From NCBI RefSeq assembly GCF_013328815.1, contig NZ_JABUHN010000003.1, positions 248,001 through 312,000 of the forward strand: a DNA stretch of 64,000 bases. The letters are read 5' to 3'. The position numbers were made by a program, and so were the translations under genes. The notes beneath the pieces are model-generated. The model was given only the letters and a program-made list of their open reading frames with translations. It ran no database searches and had not been told where the DNA came from. This document shows, one piece after another, positions 1-9,838 of this stretch; position 1 is the first letter of the stretch; each line of letters opens with the position of its first letter. Source of the DNA: Tabrizicola fusiformis. Lineage in GTDB: Bacteria; Pseudomonadota; Alphaproteobacteria; Rhodobacterales; Rhodobacteraceae.

Positions 1-1635
1 ATGGAGCAGGCCCGCGCCTTTGGCATCGACGGGCAGGTGCTGCAAAGCCTTGTGCAGCGGGCCGCGCTGGACAATGAGGCGGCGCATGTCGGGCTGTCGG
101 CGGGCGATGCCGTGGTGGCCGCCGAACTGGCCGGGATGCCCAGCTTTCAGGGCGTAAGCGGCACCTTCGATGGCAAGACCTACCGTGACGCGCTGAAGAA
201 CAACAACCTGACCGCGACCGAGTTTGAAGACGGCATCCGCGCCGACATTGCCCGCTCGCTGTTGCAAGGCTCGGTTGCGGGCGGGGTCGTGGCACCGCAG
301 GCACTGACCGATACCATCTTTGCCTGGGCCGGCGAGCGGCGGGGCTTTACCCTTGTCCGCGTGACCGAAGCCGATCTGCCCGCCCCACTGCCCGCGCCGA
401 CCGAGGCCGAGGTGCAGGCATGGTATGACGCCCATCTGGCCGATTACACCCGCCCCGAGGCCAAGCGCATCACCTATGCGGCGCTGTTGCCCGCTGATGT
501 CGCCAAGACCATCACCATCGACGAGGCCGAGGTGAAGGCCGCCTATGACGCGCGGCTGTCCGAATTCATGCTGCCGGAAAAGCGGCTGGTCGAACGGCTG
601 GTCTTCGGCACCGAGGCCGAGGCGGCTGCCGCCAAGGCGCGGCTGGACGCTGGCGAAAGCTTTGAGGCGCTGGTGGCCGAACGCAAGCTGACGCTGGAAG
701 ACATCGACATGGGTGATGTGTCCAAGGCCGATCTGGGTGCTGCCGGCGATGCCGTCTTTGCCCTGACCGAACCCGGCACCGTCGGCCCCCTGCCCTCCAG
801 CCTTGGCCCGGCGCTTTACCGGATGAATGCAGTGCTGGCGGCGCAGGAAACCACCTTCGAGCAGGCCAAGCCGAAGCTTCTGGAAGAGTTGCAACTGGCC
901 GCCGCGCAAAAGGCAATTTCGGACAAGGTCGAGGCGATTGATGACCTGCTGGCAGGCGGCGCCGCGCTGGACGAACTGGCCCGCGACGAAGGCATGGTTC
1001 TGGCCACCACCGACTATGCCCCCGGCGCCGAGGACAATGCGCCGATCACCGCGCAGCCCGCCTTTGCCAAGGCCGCCGCGGCGCTGGCCGAAGGCGATTT
1101 CCCCGAAGCCATCGTGCTGGACGATGGCGGGCTGGTGGCGATGCAACTGGATGAGGTGGTGCCGCCCACGCCGCGCCCGCTTGACGCCGTGAAAGACGCC
1201 GTGACGGCGGCGCTGCGCGCCGATGCGCTGGCCAAGGCGCTGTCGGCCCGCGGGCTTGAGATGAAGACCGCCGTCGAAGGCGGGGCCGCCCTTGGCGCGC
1301 AGGGCATTGCCGAGCGCACCGCTTCGGCCGACCGTCAGGCCAGCGTCGAAGGCGCCCCGGCAAGCCTGATCACCGCCGTCTTTGCGATGCAGCCCGGCGA
1401 ATTGCGGCTGATCGAAGAGGCGGGCTTTACCGCGCTGGTGCGGCTAGACGACATTCAGCCGGCTACGGCCGAAGGCGCCGATGCGCAGGCCCTGCGCGAG
1501 GCGATTGCGGTCAATGCCGCGCGCGCCCTCTCTACCGATCTTTTCGCGCTTTACACAGGCGCGCTGACCGCCGAGGCGGGCATCACGCTCAATCAGGCGG
1601 CGATTGATGCGGTCAATGCCCAGCTTGGCAACTGA
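1..1635 (+). CDS. ppiD: Peptidylprolyl isomerase, PpiD/SurA-like (5' truncated)
   Basis: This is the C-terminal 544 residues of a periplasmic folding factor of the PpiD type; the reading frame is open to the first base, so the N-terminal membrane anchor lies outside the window. A SurA_N-like chaperone segment occupies about residues 1-150. A degenerate parvulin (rotamase) domain follows at about 165-290, with the FAL..PGTVGP..S.LG signature of that fold near residues 245-265. A long alpha-helical C-terminal region follows. PpiD assists outer-membrane and secreted protein folding at the inner-membrane surface. The stop lies 12 bases before trpE, so the two are probably co-transcribed, which is the order I recall in related Rhodobacterales. 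Whether the PPIase domain is active cannot be judged by eye. Confidence 0.85.
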   Translation: MEQARAFGIDGQVLQSLVQRAALDNEAAHVGLSAGDAVVAAELAGMPSFQGVSGTFDGKTYRDALKNNNLTATEFEDGIRADIARSLLQGSVAGGVVAPQALTDTIFAWAGERRGFTLVRVTEADLPAPLPAPTEAEVQAWYDAHLADYTRPEAKRITYAALLPADVAKTITIDEAEVKAAYDARLSEFMLPEKRLVERLVFGTEAEAAAAKARLDAGESFEALVAERKLTLEDIDMGDVSKADLGAAGDAVFALTEPGTVGPLPSSLGPALYRMNAVLAAQETTFEQAKPKLLEELQLAAAQKAISDKVEAIDDLLAGGAALDELARDEGMVLATTDYAPGAEDNAPITAQPAFAKAAAALAEGDFPEAIVLDDGGLVAMQLDEVVPPTPRPLDAVKDAVTAALRADALAKALSARGLEMKTAVEGGAALGAQGIAERTASADRQASVEGAPASLITAVFAMQPGELRLIEEAGFTALVRLDDIQPATAEGADAQALREAIAVNAARALSTDLFALYTGALTAEAGITLNQAAIDAVNAQLGN

Positions 1636-1647
1636 CAGGCCCCGGCG

Positions 1648-3156
1648 ATGATCCTGCACCCCGATTTCGCAACCTTCGAACAGGGCTGGGCCGAGGGCCG
1701 CAACCAACTGGTTTATGCGCGGCTGGCCGCCGATCTGGATACGCCGGTGTCGCTGATGCTCAAACTGGGCGAGGCGCGGACCGATACCTTCATGCTGGAA
1801 TCGGTGACCGGCGGCGAGGTGCGCGGGCGCTATTCCGTCGTCGGGATGAAGCCCGATCTGATCTGGCAATGCCATGGCGAGAAAAGCCGCCTCAACCGCG
1901 AGGCGCGGTTCGATCCGGCGGCTTTCGTGGAACTGCCGGGCCATCCGTTGCAGACGCTGCGCGACCTGATCGCCGAAAGCCGGATCGAGATGCCCGAAGG
2001 CGTGCCGCCAGTGGCGGCGGGGCTGTTCGGCTATCTCGGCTATGACATGATCCGGCTGGTGGAACATCTGCCCTATGTGAACCCCGATCCGCTGGGCCTG
2101 CCCGATGCGCAACTGATCCGGCCCTCGGTGGTGGCGGTGCTGGACGGGGTGAAGGGCGAGGTGACGGTTTGCGCCCCGGCCTGGGTCGCGGCGGGGCTTT
2201 CGGCCCGCGCCGCCTATGCCCAGGCGGCAGAGCGGGTGATGGACGCGCTGCGCGATCTTGACCGCGCCCCCCCCGCCCAACGCGATCTGGGCGAGGCGAC
2301 GGCGGTCGGCGTGCCGGTGTCGAATTTCACCCATGACGGCTATAAGGCGGCGGTCGAGAAGGCCAAGGAATACATCCGCGCCGGTGACATCTTTCAGGTG
2401 GTGCCGTCGCAACGCTGGAGCCAGCGGTTCGAACTGCCGCCCATCGCGCTCTATCGCAGCCTGCGGCGCACCAACCCCTCGCCCTTCATGTTCTTCTTCA
2501 ACTTCGGTCCGTTTCAGGTGATCGGCGCCAGCCCCGAGATTCTGGTGCGGCTGCGCGACGGAGAAGTGACGATCCGCCCCATCGCCGGAACCCGCAAACG
2601 CGGCGCCACGCCGGAAGAGGACAAGACGCTGGAGGCCGATCTGCTGGCCGACCAGAAGGAACTGGCCGAACATCTGATGCTTCTGGACCTTGGCCGCAAC
2701 GATGTCGGCCGGGTGGCCAAGGTCGGCACGGTGAAGCCCACCGAGAAATTCATCATCGAACGCTATTCCCACGTCATGCACATCGTCTCGAATGTGGTGG
2801 GTGAGATCCGCGACGATCAGGACGCGCTTTCGGCCTTGCTGGCGGGCCTGCCCGCCGGGACGGTTTCAGGCGCGCCCAAGGTGCGGGCGATGGAGATCAT
2901 CGACGAGCTGGAGCCGGAAAAGCGCGGCGTCTATGGCGGCGGGGTGGGCTATTTCGCGGCCAACGGCGAGATGGATTTCTGCATCGCGCTGCGCACGGCG
3001 GTTCTGAAGGATCAGAAGCTCTATATTCAGGCAGGCGGCGGCGTGGTCTATGACAGCGACCCCGAGGCGGAATATCAGGAAACCGTCAACAAGAGCCACG
3101 CCCTGCGCCGCGCAGCCGAAGACGCCGGCCTGTTCGCGCGCCGCGGCAACAGCTGA
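1648..3156 (+). CDS. trpE: Anthranilate synthase component I
   Basis: TrpE converts chorismate and ammonia/glutamine to anthranilate, the first committed step of tryptophan synthesis, as a complex with TrpG. Length (502 aa) is normal. The N-terminal domain carries a tryptophan-binding MLES motif (residues 49-52), so feedback inhibition is expected. The C-terminal chorismate-binding domain shows DIFQVVPSQRW, GASPEILVRL, RPIAGTRKRG, DLGRNDVGRV and PAGTVSGAPK. It starts 12 bases after the ppiD stop and is followed by a strong intrinsic terminator. It is separated from trpG and trpD, which lie 3-5 kb away on the opposite strand. No leader peptide is visible because there is no room before the start. 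Confidence 0.97.
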   Translation: MILHPDFATFEQGWAEGRNQLVYARLAADLDTPVSLMLKLGEARTDTFMLESVTGGEVRGRYSVVGMKPDLIWQCHGEKSRLNREARFDPAAFVELPGHPLQTLRDLIAESRIEMPEGVPPVAAGLFGYLGYDMIRLVEHLPYVNPDPLGLPDAQLIRPSVVAVLDGVKGEVTVCAPAWVAAGLSARAAYAQAAERVMDALRDLDRAPPAQRDLGEATAVGVPVSNFTHDGYKAAVEKAKEYIRAGDIFQVVPSQRWSQRFELPPIALYRSLRRTNPSPFMFFFNFGPFQVIGASPEILVRLRDGEVTIRPIAGTRKRGATPEEDKTLEADLLADQKELAEHLMLLDLGRNDVGRVAKVGTVKPTEKFIIERYSHVMHIVSNVVGEIRDDQDALSALLAGLPAGTVSGAPKVRAMEIIDELEPEKRGVYGGGVGYFAANGEMDFCIALRTAVLKDQKLYIQAGGGVVYDSDPEAEYQETVNKSHALRRAAEDAGLFARRGNS

Positions 3157-3175
3157 CCCCCTTGAAAACAGTCGC

Positions 3176-3213
3176 GCCGCCGTTTCTTGCGAAACGGCGG
3201 CATTTCTTTTTCT
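3176..3213 (+). terminator. Intrinsic terminator of trpE
   Basis: A perfect 11-bp stem, GCCGCCGTTTC (3176-3186) with GAAACGGCGGC (3191-3201), closes a TTGC loop. It is followed directly by ATTTCTTTTTCT. Stem and T-tract together make a textbook Rho-independent terminator 20 bases after the trpE stop. Confidence 0.92.
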
Positions 3214-3250
3214 CGCCTCTGGCCTGCGGCCAACCGGCTCGGGTCAAGGG

Positions 3251-3310
3251 CCTCCGGCGGGAGTATTTCGCAAGGTGCAATTCATCTTGGCCCAAATATC
3301 CCTGCCGGAG
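3251..3310. repeat. Intergenic palindromic repeat (head A, two facing copies)
   Basis: CCTCCGGCGGGAGTATTT at the left and AAATATCCCTGCCGGAG at the right are imperfect inverted copies (about 14 of 17 positions match). They enclose a tail containing CATCTTGGCCC. The same words recur at 5825-5873, 15541-15583, 30888-30920, 44074-44160 and 51230-51280. This copy lies between the convergent trpE terminator and the moeA stop. Confidence 0.8.
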
Positions 3311-3339
3311 ACATCGACGCCTGCGTGGAGCGCGCGGGG

Positions 3340-4515
3340 TCAGATCGGCAGATATTCGACCTGTTCCCCGGCCTTGCGCGGCCCGTCGCCCATCGGGCGG
3401 ATCAGCAGCGCATCGGCGGTGGACAGGATCGACAACAGGGCCGAATCCTGACGGTCGAACGGGGTGATTATCGCGCCCTCTGCATCCAGCCGGGCGCGCA
3501 TGTAATGGGTGCGCGGACCCGCCGGGCCGGTATCGGCGCCGAGGCGGGCCTTGCGGGGGACGGGAGCCGTCGCGGGCAGGCCCTGCATCGCCTTGAGAAG
3601 CGGGATCAGGAACAGATGGCCGCAGACGATGGCCGAGACCGGGTTGCCGGGCAGGCCCAGCATCACCGCTTGCCCCAGACGCCCCGCCATCAGCGGTTTG
3701 CCCGGGCGCATGGCGATCTTCCAGAAGGCCCGTTCAAGGCCCAGCTCCGCCGCCACCTTGCCCACCAGATCATGATCCCCCACCGAAGCGCCGCCGACCG
3801 TCACCACAAGGTCCGCGCCTTCGGCAAGGCCGAAGACCATGCGCAGGCTGTCTTCGCTGTCGCGGGCGATGGGCAGCATCCGTGCCTCGCCGCCCGCCGC
3901 CTCGACCATGGCGGCAAGGGCGAAGGTGTTGGAGGCGATGATCTGATCGGGGCCGGGCGCTTCACCCGGCATCACCAGCTCGTCGCCGGTGGCGATCAGC
4001 GCCACCACCGGGCGGCGGGCGACGGTGACTTCGGGCAGGTTCATCGAGGCCAGAAGGGCAATGTCATTGGCCGTCAGGCGGCGCGGCGCGGCCAAGCTGT
4101 CACCTTCGGCAAAATCCTGTCCGCGGGGGCGGATGTTGTCGCCGGGAGTGGCGGCCTTGCGCAGGGTGATGGTGGGGCCTTCCGCCGCAACCTCTTCCTG
4201 AATGGCAATGGTCGCGGCGCCTTCGGGCAGCGGCGCGCCGGTGAAGATGCGGACGGCATCCGCCGGGCCAAGCGTTCCGGCAAAGGCATGGCCTGCCCCC
4301 GCCTCGCCGCGCAGGGTGAAGCTTGCCCCGGCATCGGCGGCAGCGCCCAGCGCATAGCCGTCCATCGCCGAGGCTGCGAAGGGCGGTTGCGTCAGCCTGG
4401 CCGGGGCGGCCTGCCGCAGCACGCGGCCTGCGGCGCGGCGCAGCGGCACCGTTTCGGTGCCGACCGGGGTCACAAGAGCGAAACAGCGCGCCAGAGCCTC
4501 TTGTACGGTGATCAT
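3340..4515 (-). CDS. moeA: Molybdopterin molybdotransferase
   Basis: MoeA ligates molybdate to adenylylated molybdopterin to complete molybdenum cofactor. At 391 aa it has the usual length. The central MoCF-binding domain shows [12 protein letters not shown] and the C-terminal part shows GLPGNPVSA, both family signatures. Near residues 60-75 is the [15 protein letters not shown] segment typical of MoeA N-termini. Its ATG overlaps the moaC stop by 4 bases, so trpC-moaC-moeA are translationally coupled and end here. It converges on trpE. Confidence 0.96.
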   Translation of the reverse strand: MITVQEALARCFALVTPVGTETVPLRRAAGRVLRQAAPARLTQPPFAASAMDGYALGAAADAGASFTLRGEAGAGHAFAGTLGPADAVRIFTGAPLPEGAATIAIQEEVAAEGPTITLRKAATPGDNIRPRGQDFAEGDSLAAPRRLTANDIALLASMNLPEVTVARRPVVALIATGDELVMPGEAPGPDQIIASNTFALAAMVEAAGGEARMLPIARDSEDSLRMVFGLAEGADLVVTVGGASVGDHDLVGKVAAELGLERAFWKIAMRPGKPLMAGRLGQAVMLGLPGNPVSAIVCGHLFLIPLLKAMQGLPATAPVPRKARLGADTGPAGPRTHYMRARLDAEGAIITPFDRQDSALLSILSTADALLIRPMGDGPRKAGEQVEYLPI

Positions 4516-4988
4516 TCCGCCTCCCAGCGGCCCGATTTGCCGCCCTCTTTCAGTTTGAGGCGGATGCCTTCGATCCGCATTCCCTTTTCCACCGCCTTGA
4601 CCATGTCGTAGATGGTGAGACAGGCGACCGAAACCGCCGTCAGCGCCTCCATCTCCACCCCGGTCTGGCCGCCGGTCTTGACGGTGGCCGTCACGCGGAT
4701 GCCGGGCAGAGCCGGGTCCGGCGTGAGGTCAAGCGCGACCTTGGTGATCGGCAAGGGGTGGCAGAGCGGGATCAGATCGGCGGTCTTCTTGGCCGCCATG
4801 ATGCCGGCTAGCCGTGCCACGCCCAGCACATCGCCCTTCTTCGCGCGGCCTTCGGTGATCAGCGCCAGGGTTTCCGCGGTCATCACGACGCAGCCTTCGG
4901 CCACTGCCGTGCGGTCGGTGACCGGCTTCATCGAAACATCGACCATATGGGCCTGCCCCTGATCGTCGAAATGTGTGAGGCCGCTCAT
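4512..4988 (-). CDS. moaC: Cyclic pyranopterin monophosphate synthase
   Basis: MoaC, with MoaA, forms cyclic pyranopterin monophosphate from GTP, the first step of molybdenum cofactor synthesis. All 158 aa match the family: [28 protein letters not shown], and the active-site region [19 protein letters not shown] followed by the Lys-rich C-terminal end. It overlaps trpC by 4 bases upstream and moeA by 4 bases downstream. Its placement in a tryptophan operon is a lineage habit rather than a metabolic link. Confidence 0.97.
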   Translation of the reverse strand: MSGLTHFDDQGQAHMVDVSMKPVTDRTAVAEGCVVMTAETLALITEGRAKKGDVLGVARLAGIMAAKKTADLIPLCHPLPITKVALDLTPDPALPGIRVTATVKTGGQTGVEMEALTAVSVACLTIYDMVKAVEKGMRIEGIRLKLKEGGKSGRWEAE

Positions 4989-5797
4989 GCCCCCGCCTCG
5001 CTGTCGAGCGGGCGGGCGAGGATGGCGCGGGTCGCCGCCGTCACATCGGCCTGCCGCATCAGCGCCTCGCCGATCAGGAAGCAGCGTGCGCCATAGGCCG
5101 CGACATCGGCAAGATCGGCAGGGGTGAAGAGGCCCGATTCCGAGACGATCAGCCGGTCTTCGGGCACCAGCCGCGCCAATTGGCGGGTGGTGTCCAGCGT
5201 CACTTCGAACGTATGCAGATTGCGGTTGTTGATGCCGATGAGCGGCGATTTCAGGAGGGTCGCGCGCTCAAGCTCGGCCCGGTCATGCACCTCGATCAGC
5301 ACATCCATGCCAAGTTCGAAGGCCGCCGCCTCAAGTTCCGCCGCCTGCGCATCCGAGACCGAGGCCATGATGATCAGGATGGCATCGGCGGCAAGGGCGC
5401 GCGCCTCGGCCACCTGCCAGGTGTCGTAAAGGAAATCCTTGCGCAGGCAGGGCAGTTTCACCGCCTCATGCGCTTCGGTCAGGAAGCTGTCGGCGCCCTG
5501 AAAGCTGGGGGTGTCGGTCAGCACCGACAGGCAGGTGGCGCCGCCCGCCTCATAGGCGCGGGCAAGGGCGGGCGGGTCGAAATCGGCGCGGATCAGGCCC
5601 TTGGAGGGGCTGGCCTTCTTGATCTCGGCAATCAGGCCATAGCCGGTGACGGCGGCATCCGACAAAGCCTTGGCAAAGCCGCGCGGTGCGGGGGCCGAGC
5701 GGGCGGCATCCTCGACGGTGGCAAGCGGGCGGGTGGCCTTGCGGGCGGCGACTTCCTCAAGCTTGTAGGCTTTGATGCGGTCGAGAATGGTCGTCAT
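4985..5797 (-). CDS. trpC: Indole-3-glycerol phosphate synthase
   Basis: TrpC closes the indole ring of indole-3-glycerol phosphate from CdRP. It is a single (beta/alpha)8 barrel of 270 aa with KKASPSKG (residues 60-67), [16 protein letters not shown] and SESG motifs in order. There is no fused TrpF domain. It is followed by moaC with a 4-base overlap. Upstream it is separated from ung by 133 bases that contain a palindromic repeat, an unusual interruption within the trpG-D-C run. Confidence 0.97.
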   Translation of the reverse strand: MTTILDRIKAYKLEEVAARKATRPLATVEDAARSAPAPRGFAKALSDAAVTGYGLIAEIKKASPSKGLIRADFDPPALARAYEAGGATCLSVLTDTPSFQGADSFLTEAHEAVKLPCLRKDFLYDTWQVAEARALAADAILIIMASVSDAQAAELEAAAFELGMDVLIEVHDRAELERATLLKSPLIGINNRNLHTFEVTLDTTRQLARLVPEDRLIVSESGLFTPADLADVAAYGARCFLIGEALMRQADVTAATRAILARPLDSEAGA

Positions 5798-5824
5798 GGG
5801 GTCTCCGGCGGCAACTGCGGGACC

Positions 5825-5873
5825 GGGGGTTTCACACCCCCGGACCCCCGTGGGATATTTGGGCCAAGATGAA
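5825..5873. repeat. Intergenic palindromic repeat (head B) between ung and trpC
   Basis: GGGGGTTTCACACCCCC (a self-complementary hairpin) runs into GGACCCCCGTGGGATATTTG and GGCCAAGATGAA. It is almost identical to 51230-51280, and 15541-15583 is an inverted relative. It lies inside the trpG-trpD-ung-trpC transcription unit and could form a hairpin in that mRNA. Confidence 0.85.
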
Positions 5874-5930
5874 TGGCTGGCGGTTTCAAGTTCCGGTCTA
5901 GCGCGCCCGGACGGCGATGGGAAGCCCGGG

Positions 5931-6578
5931 TCAGGCGCTCCAGTCGATTGCGGGCTGGCCCCGGGCGGTCAGCCAGCGGTTGACGGCGCTGAAGGGGCGG
6001 GAGCCGAAAAAGCCGCGATGGGCCGAGAGCGGCGAGGGATGTGGGCTGGTCAGGAAAAGGTGGCCATCGCGCGGCAGGGCGGTGCAGAGTTTCTGCGCCG
6101 GATTGCCCCAGAGGACGAAGGCACGGGGGCCGTCGGCAGCGGTGGCTTGCAAAATGTCATGGACAAGCGGCTGCCAGCCGAAGGATTTGTGGCCATTGGC
6201 CTGCCCGACGGGCACGGTGAGCGCGGTATTGAGCAGCAGAACCCCCTGCCCGGCCCATGCTGTCAGATCGCCGTCGGCTTTGGGCCTGCCGGTATCGATG
6301 GCGACTTCGGTCAGAATGTTGCGCAGGCTGTCGCGCGGCGGCGTGCCGGGGGGGAAGGAAAACGCCAGCCCGGTGGCCCGCCCGGGGGTATGATAGGGGT
6401 CTTGCCCAAGGATCACCACCCGGACCTGAGGGCGCGGGGTAAGCTCAAGCGCCCGGAAGATCGCCTGCGGTTCGGGCTGCCAGCCGGAGGTGGCGGCAAG
6501 CCGGTCCCAGAGGGCGGGCCAATGGGTGGAGAAAAACGGCAGATCGGCCCAGCTTTCCGGTGGCTCCGGTCTAGCCAT
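5931..6578 (-). CDS. ung: Uracil-DNA glycosylase, family 1
   Basis: Ung removes uracil from DNA to start base-excision repair. The catalytic water-activating loop GQDPYH is at residues 58-63 and the DNA-intercalation loop [11 protein letters not shown] begins at residue 180, both intact. At 215 aa it is slightly shorter than E. coli Ung. Its ATG overlaps the end of trpD by 8 bases, so it is embedded in the tryptophan operon between trpD and trpC. That location has no obvious functional logic, and it is followed by a repeat element, consistent with a later insertion of ung. Confidence 0.96.
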   Translation of the reverse strand: MARPEPPESWADLPFFSTHWPALWDRLAATSGWQPEPQAIFRALELTPRPQVRVVILGQDPYHTPGRATGLAFSFPPGTPPRDSLRNILTEVAIDTGRPKADGDLTAWAGQGVLLLNTALTVPVGQANGHKSFGWQPLVHDILQATAADGPRAFVLWGNPAQKLCTALPRDGHLFLTSPHPSPLSAHRGFFGSRPFSAVNRWLTARGQPAIDWSA

Positions 6579-7584
6579 GGGTCAGGTGTTTCAGCGCCGC
6601 GACCTTGGCCTTTGCCGCGCCGCTGTCGATGCTGGCACGGGCCAGTTCGACGCCCTCGCTCAGGCTGCGGGCCTTGTCGGCCACCAGAAGCGCTGCTGCG
6701 GCATTGAAGAGGACGGCATCGCGGTAGGCGCCCGGGGCGCCGTCAAGCAGCGCCCGGAAAGCCTGCGCATTCTCGGCCGGGGTGCCACCCATCACCTGTT
6801 CGAACGGGTGATACGGCAGGCCCGCATCTTCGGGTCGCAGGGTGAATTCGCGGACCTGACCATGTTCCAGCGCGGCAACATGGGTGGGTGCTGCAATCGA
6901 AATCTCATCCGTGCCGTCCCCGCCATGCACCAGCCATGCCTTGACCGAGCCCAACGCCAGCAGGGTTTCGGCCATCGGTCGGATCAGCTTGGCCGAAAAC
7001 GCCCCGGTCAACTGCCGCCGCACGCCCGCCGGATTGGTCAGCGGCCCGAGGATGTTGAAGATCGTCCGCGTGCCCAGCTCGGCCCGCACAGGCATCACAT
7101 GGCGGATCGCCGGATGGTGCATCGGCGCCATCATGAAGCCGATGCCGGCCTGATCCAGACACCGCTCGACCACATCGGGGCCGACCATCACATTCAGCCC
7201 CATCTCGGTCAGCGCATCCGCCGCGCCGGATTTGGACGACAGGTTGCGGTTGCCATGCTTGGCCACCACCACCCCCGCCCCCGCCACGACAAAGGCCGTC
7301 GCGGTAGAGATGTTCAGCGTGCCCTTGCCGTCGCCGCCGGTGCCGACAATGTCCATCGCCCCTTCGGGTGCTGTGACCGGATTGCATTTCGCCCGCATGA
7401 CCGTGGCGGCGGCGGCATATTCATCGACCGTCTCGCCGCGGGTGCGCAGCGCCATCAGGAAGCCGCCCATCTGCGCCGGGGTGCCCTGCCCTTCGAAGAG
7501 CGCGTTGAACGCCGTCTCGGCCTCGGCCCGGGTCAGCGGACGCTCGGCGGCCAGACCGATCAGCGGTTTGAGGGTATCGCTCAT
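6571..7584 (-). CDS. trpD: Anthranilate phosphoribosyltransferase
   Basis: TrpD transfers phosphoribose from PRPP to anthranilate. The PRPP-binding GTGGDG loop is at residues 81-86, followed by [12 protein letters not shown] and [17 protein letters not shown]; the length of 337 aa is standard. The start overlaps the trpG stop by 4 bases and the end overlaps ung by 8 bases, so trpG-trpD-ung form one tightly coupled unit. Confidence 0.97.
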   Translation of the reverse strand: MSDTLKPLIGLAAERPLTRAEAETAFNALFEGQGTPAQMGGFLMALRTRGETVDEYAAAATVMRAKCNPVTAPEGAMDIVGTGGDGKGTLNISTATAFVVAGAGVVVAKHGNRNLSSKSGAADALTEMGLNVMVGPDVVERCLDQAGIGFMMAPMHHPAIRHVMPVRAELGTRTIFNILGPLTNPAGVRRQLTGAFSAKLIRPMAETLLALGSVKAWLVHGGDGTDEISIAAPTHVAALEHGQVREFTLRPEDAGLPYHPFEQVMGGTPAENAQAFRALLDGAPGAYRDAVLFNAAAALLVADKARSLSEGVELARASIDSGAAKAKVAALKHLTHG

Positions 7585-8180
7585 GCCGGCACCCCGGCGG
7601 ACTCACGGACACGGGCCGCGTCGAGGAAATTGCGCAAAAGCTGGTGGCCATGTTCCGAGGCGATGCTTTCGGGGTGGAACTGCACGCCCTCGATCATCTT
7701 GGTCTTGTGGCGCAGGCCCATGATCGTGCCATCCTCAAGCCAGGCGGTGACCTCAAGGCAATCGGGCAGGCTTTCGCGTTCCACCACCAGCGAGTGGTAG
7801 CGGGTGGCAAGGAAGGGCGAGGGCAGGCCCCGGAACACCCCCTGCCCGGCATGGTGCATCACGCCCATCTTGCCATGCACGATCTCATGGCAGCGCACGA
7901 CCTTGCCGCCGAACGCCTCGCCAATCGTCTGATGGCCAAGGCAGACGCCCAAGAGCGGAATATCCGCCTCGGCAGCCGCACGGGTCAGCGGCAGGCAAAT
8001 TCCCGCCTGCGCGGGATCGCAGGGGCCGGGCGACAGCACGATCACCTCGGGGCGCATCGCAATCACCTCTTGCACCTGCAACGCATCGTTGCGCTGCACG
8101 GTGACATCGGCCCCCAGCTCGCCCAGGTAATGAACGAGATTGTAGGTAAAGCTGTCATAGTTGTCGATCAGGAGCAGCAT
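7581..8180 (-). CDS. trpG: Anthranilate synthase component II (glutamine amidotransferase)
   Basis: TrpG is a class-I glutamine amidotransferase supplying ammonia to TrpE. The 199-aa form starting at [14 protein letters not shown] is chosen because the family always begins at this motif. The frame is open for 390 codons further upstream, but that part is the antisense of the divergent YibQ-like gene and is not protein-like. The nucleophile is Cys80 (GVCLGHQ) and the His169/Glu171 pair sits in FHPES. It is first in trpG-D-ung-C-moaC-moeA, and is separated from its partner trpE. Confidence 0.97.
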   Translation of the reverse strand: MLLLIDNYDSFTYNLVHYLGELGADVTVQRNDALQVQEVIAMRPEVIVLSPGPCDPAQAGICLPLTRAAAEADIPLLGVCLGHQTIGEAFGGKVVRCHEIVHGKMGVMHHAGQGVFRGLPSPFLATRYHSLVVERESLPDCLEVTAWLEDGTIMGLRHKTKMIEGVQFHPESIASEHGHQLLRNFLDAARVRESAGVPA

Positions 8181-8317
8181 CTTGCGGGGTCCGGTCGGAA
8201 AGGGGATGAAGGGCGCGGCAGGCCGGGTTATAGATGGGCCGAGGCAGATGGCAGCGTCAAGGGCAAGCGCGCAGATCCGGCGGGTCCGGCGCGCGCAAAT
8301 GGCGCCAAGGGGGCAGA

Positions 8318-9760
8318 GTGATCCGGAATTTCGTTGCAGGTCTGGCATGGGGCGCCGTGGTTTCCGCGGCGGGGTTGGGCGTGATTTCGCAGGTCGCGCC
8401 GCCACCCGGGGCCAAACCGGCAGCAACCGCGCCCGAAGACATGCCGCAGCAGGTGGCTGCCGCAGAGCCGGCGGAAGCCGTCGCGGGCCCTGCGGCGCCC
8501 ATCGGGCCAGAACCGCAGCCCCCCGCCATGCCGCAAGTGGCGCCCCCTCCGGCGGCGGACAACAGCCCGACCCTTGGCGGCACGGCTTCTGCCCCTGCAC
8601 CGGCATCGCCCGCCGTGCCCGCATTGACGCCACCCGGCGCCGAGGCTGCGCCTCAGGTCGCACCGCAGGCCCCCGCCACCATAGGCCCGGTCGATGCCCC
8701 CGCCGCCCCCGCACAACCCGCGGTGAGCGGCACGCCGGCAACCCCGGCCCCCGAAGCCGCCCCCACCCCCGGGGCCGCAACCCCCGGCGCACCCGGCGCC
8801 GAAGCGAGCGAGACGGCGCCCGCCCCTGCCGATCTGCCGCCGCCCGCGCCCGGCACCGCCCCTGACCGTCTGCTGGAACCTGCCGCCGAACCGGCGCCTG
8901 CCCCGGCCCCCGCCAGCATCGCGCCCCAGCCCGTGACCGAGCCGGAGGCCGAAGTGCCCGCCGCCTCGACCCTTCCGGCCGATCCCGGCCTTGCCGAGGC
9001 GCCCGGCGTGACCGTCGGGCGGCTTCCTGCGATCGGCGATGCACCCAAGGCCGCCCCGGCGCCCGAAGCGCCTGCCGAAACCGATCTGCCGCCGATCCGG
9101 CGCTATGCCGCCGCCTTTGAAAACCCCGCTGGCAAGCCGCTCTTCGCGCTGATCCTGATGGACGACGGTTCGGCCGCACTGGACCGCGCGCAACTGGCCG
9201 CCCTGCCCTTCCCCGTGACCTTCGTGATCGACCCGCTTGCCGCCACCGCGACCGAAGCCGCCGCCACCTATCGCGCCGCAGGCCATGAGGTGGTGATGCT
9301 GGCGAGCGGAATACCCGCAGGTGCCAAGGCTTCGGATATCGAGCAGACATTTCAATCGCTTGGCGCTGCCCTGCCGCAGGCGGTCGCGGCGATTGACCTT
9401 GCCGGGGGCGGGTTTCAGGATGACCGGACGCGGGCCGCGCAGGTGGTGCCGATCCTCAAGGCGCAGGGGCGCGGGTTGCTGACCTATGAGCGCGGGCTGA
9501 ACGCCGCCGATCAGGTCGCCCGGCGCGAGGATCTGCCCGCCGCCCTGATCTTCCGCCAACTGGATGCCGAGGGCGAGGCCGGCCCCGTGCTGCGCCGCTA
9601 CCTTGACCGCGCCGCCTTCAAGGCCGCGCAAGAGGGGCGCGTGGCCGTCATCGGCTCGACCCGGCCCGAAACGGTGGCCGCCATTCTGGAATGGACGGTC
9701 GAAGGGCGGGCCGCCTCGGTCGCGCTGGCGCCGGTGACGGCGGTGCTGACGGTAAACTAG
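8318..9760 (+). CDS. yibQ: YibQ-like divergent polysaccharide deacetylase family protein
   Basis: The C-terminal ~250 residues resemble the divergent polysaccharide deacetylase (YibQ) fold: [37 protein letters not shown] and [18 protein letters not shown]. The N-terminus has a single hydrophobic segment (residues about 5-20), so the protein is probably periplasmic and anchored. Between them lie roughly 220 residues of Pro/Ala-rich low-complexity linker. GTG 8318 is chosen because an AAGGGGG ribosome-binding site precedes it and the hydrophobic segment follows at once; the frame continues 28 codons upstream without protein character. It is divergent from trpG. Function is unproven; deacetylase activity should not be assumed. 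Confidence 0.75.
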   Translation: MIRNFVAGLAWGAVVSAAGLGVISQVAPPPGAKPAATAPEDMPQQVAAAEPAEAVAGPAAPIGPEPQPPAMPQVAPPPAADNSPTLGGTASAPAPASPAVPALTPPGAEAAPQVAPQAPATIGPVDAPAAPAQPAVSGTPATPAPEAAPTPGAATPGAPGAEASETAPAPADLPPPAPGTAPDRLLEPAAEPAPAPAPASIAPQPVTEPEAEVPAASTLPADPGLAEAPGVTVGRLPAIGDAPKAAPAPEAPAETDLPPIRRYAAAFENPAGKPLFALILMDDGSAALDRAQLAALPFPVTFVIDPLAATATEAAATYRAAGHEVVMLASGIPAGAKASDIEQTFQSLGAALPQAVAAIDLAGGGFQDDRTRAAQVVPILKAQGRGLLTYERGLNAADQVARREDLPAALIFRQLDAEGEAGPVLRRYLDRAAFKAAQEGRVAVIGSTRPETVAAILEWTVEGRAASVALAPVTAVLTVN

Positions 9761-9792
9761 CGCGGCGCGGCAAAACGCTTGACACAAAGCGG

Positions 9793-9807
9793 GAACGGGG
9801 GCAGAAC
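9793..9807 (+). promoter_or_regulatory. SOS box (LexA operator) of lexA
   Basis: GAACGGGGGCAGAAC is a perfect alphaproteobacterial SOS box, GAAC-N7-GAAC. It lies 31 bases before the lexA ATG. A TTGACA (9779-9784) sits upstream, so the operator covers the position expected for the -10 element and would block transcription. This indicates LexA autorepression. Confidence 0.9.
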
Positions 9808-9838
9808 ATTTGCCAAACAACCGCAATGAGGATCGGGT

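Noticed and set aside
1444-2781. A 445-codon minus-strand frame opposite ppiD/trpE
   Set aside because: It spans two strong genes and its translation has no family features.
8181-9350. 390-codon upstream extension of trpG
   Set aside because: TrpG begins at [10 protein letters not shown] in the family, and the extension is antisense to the YibQ-like gene.
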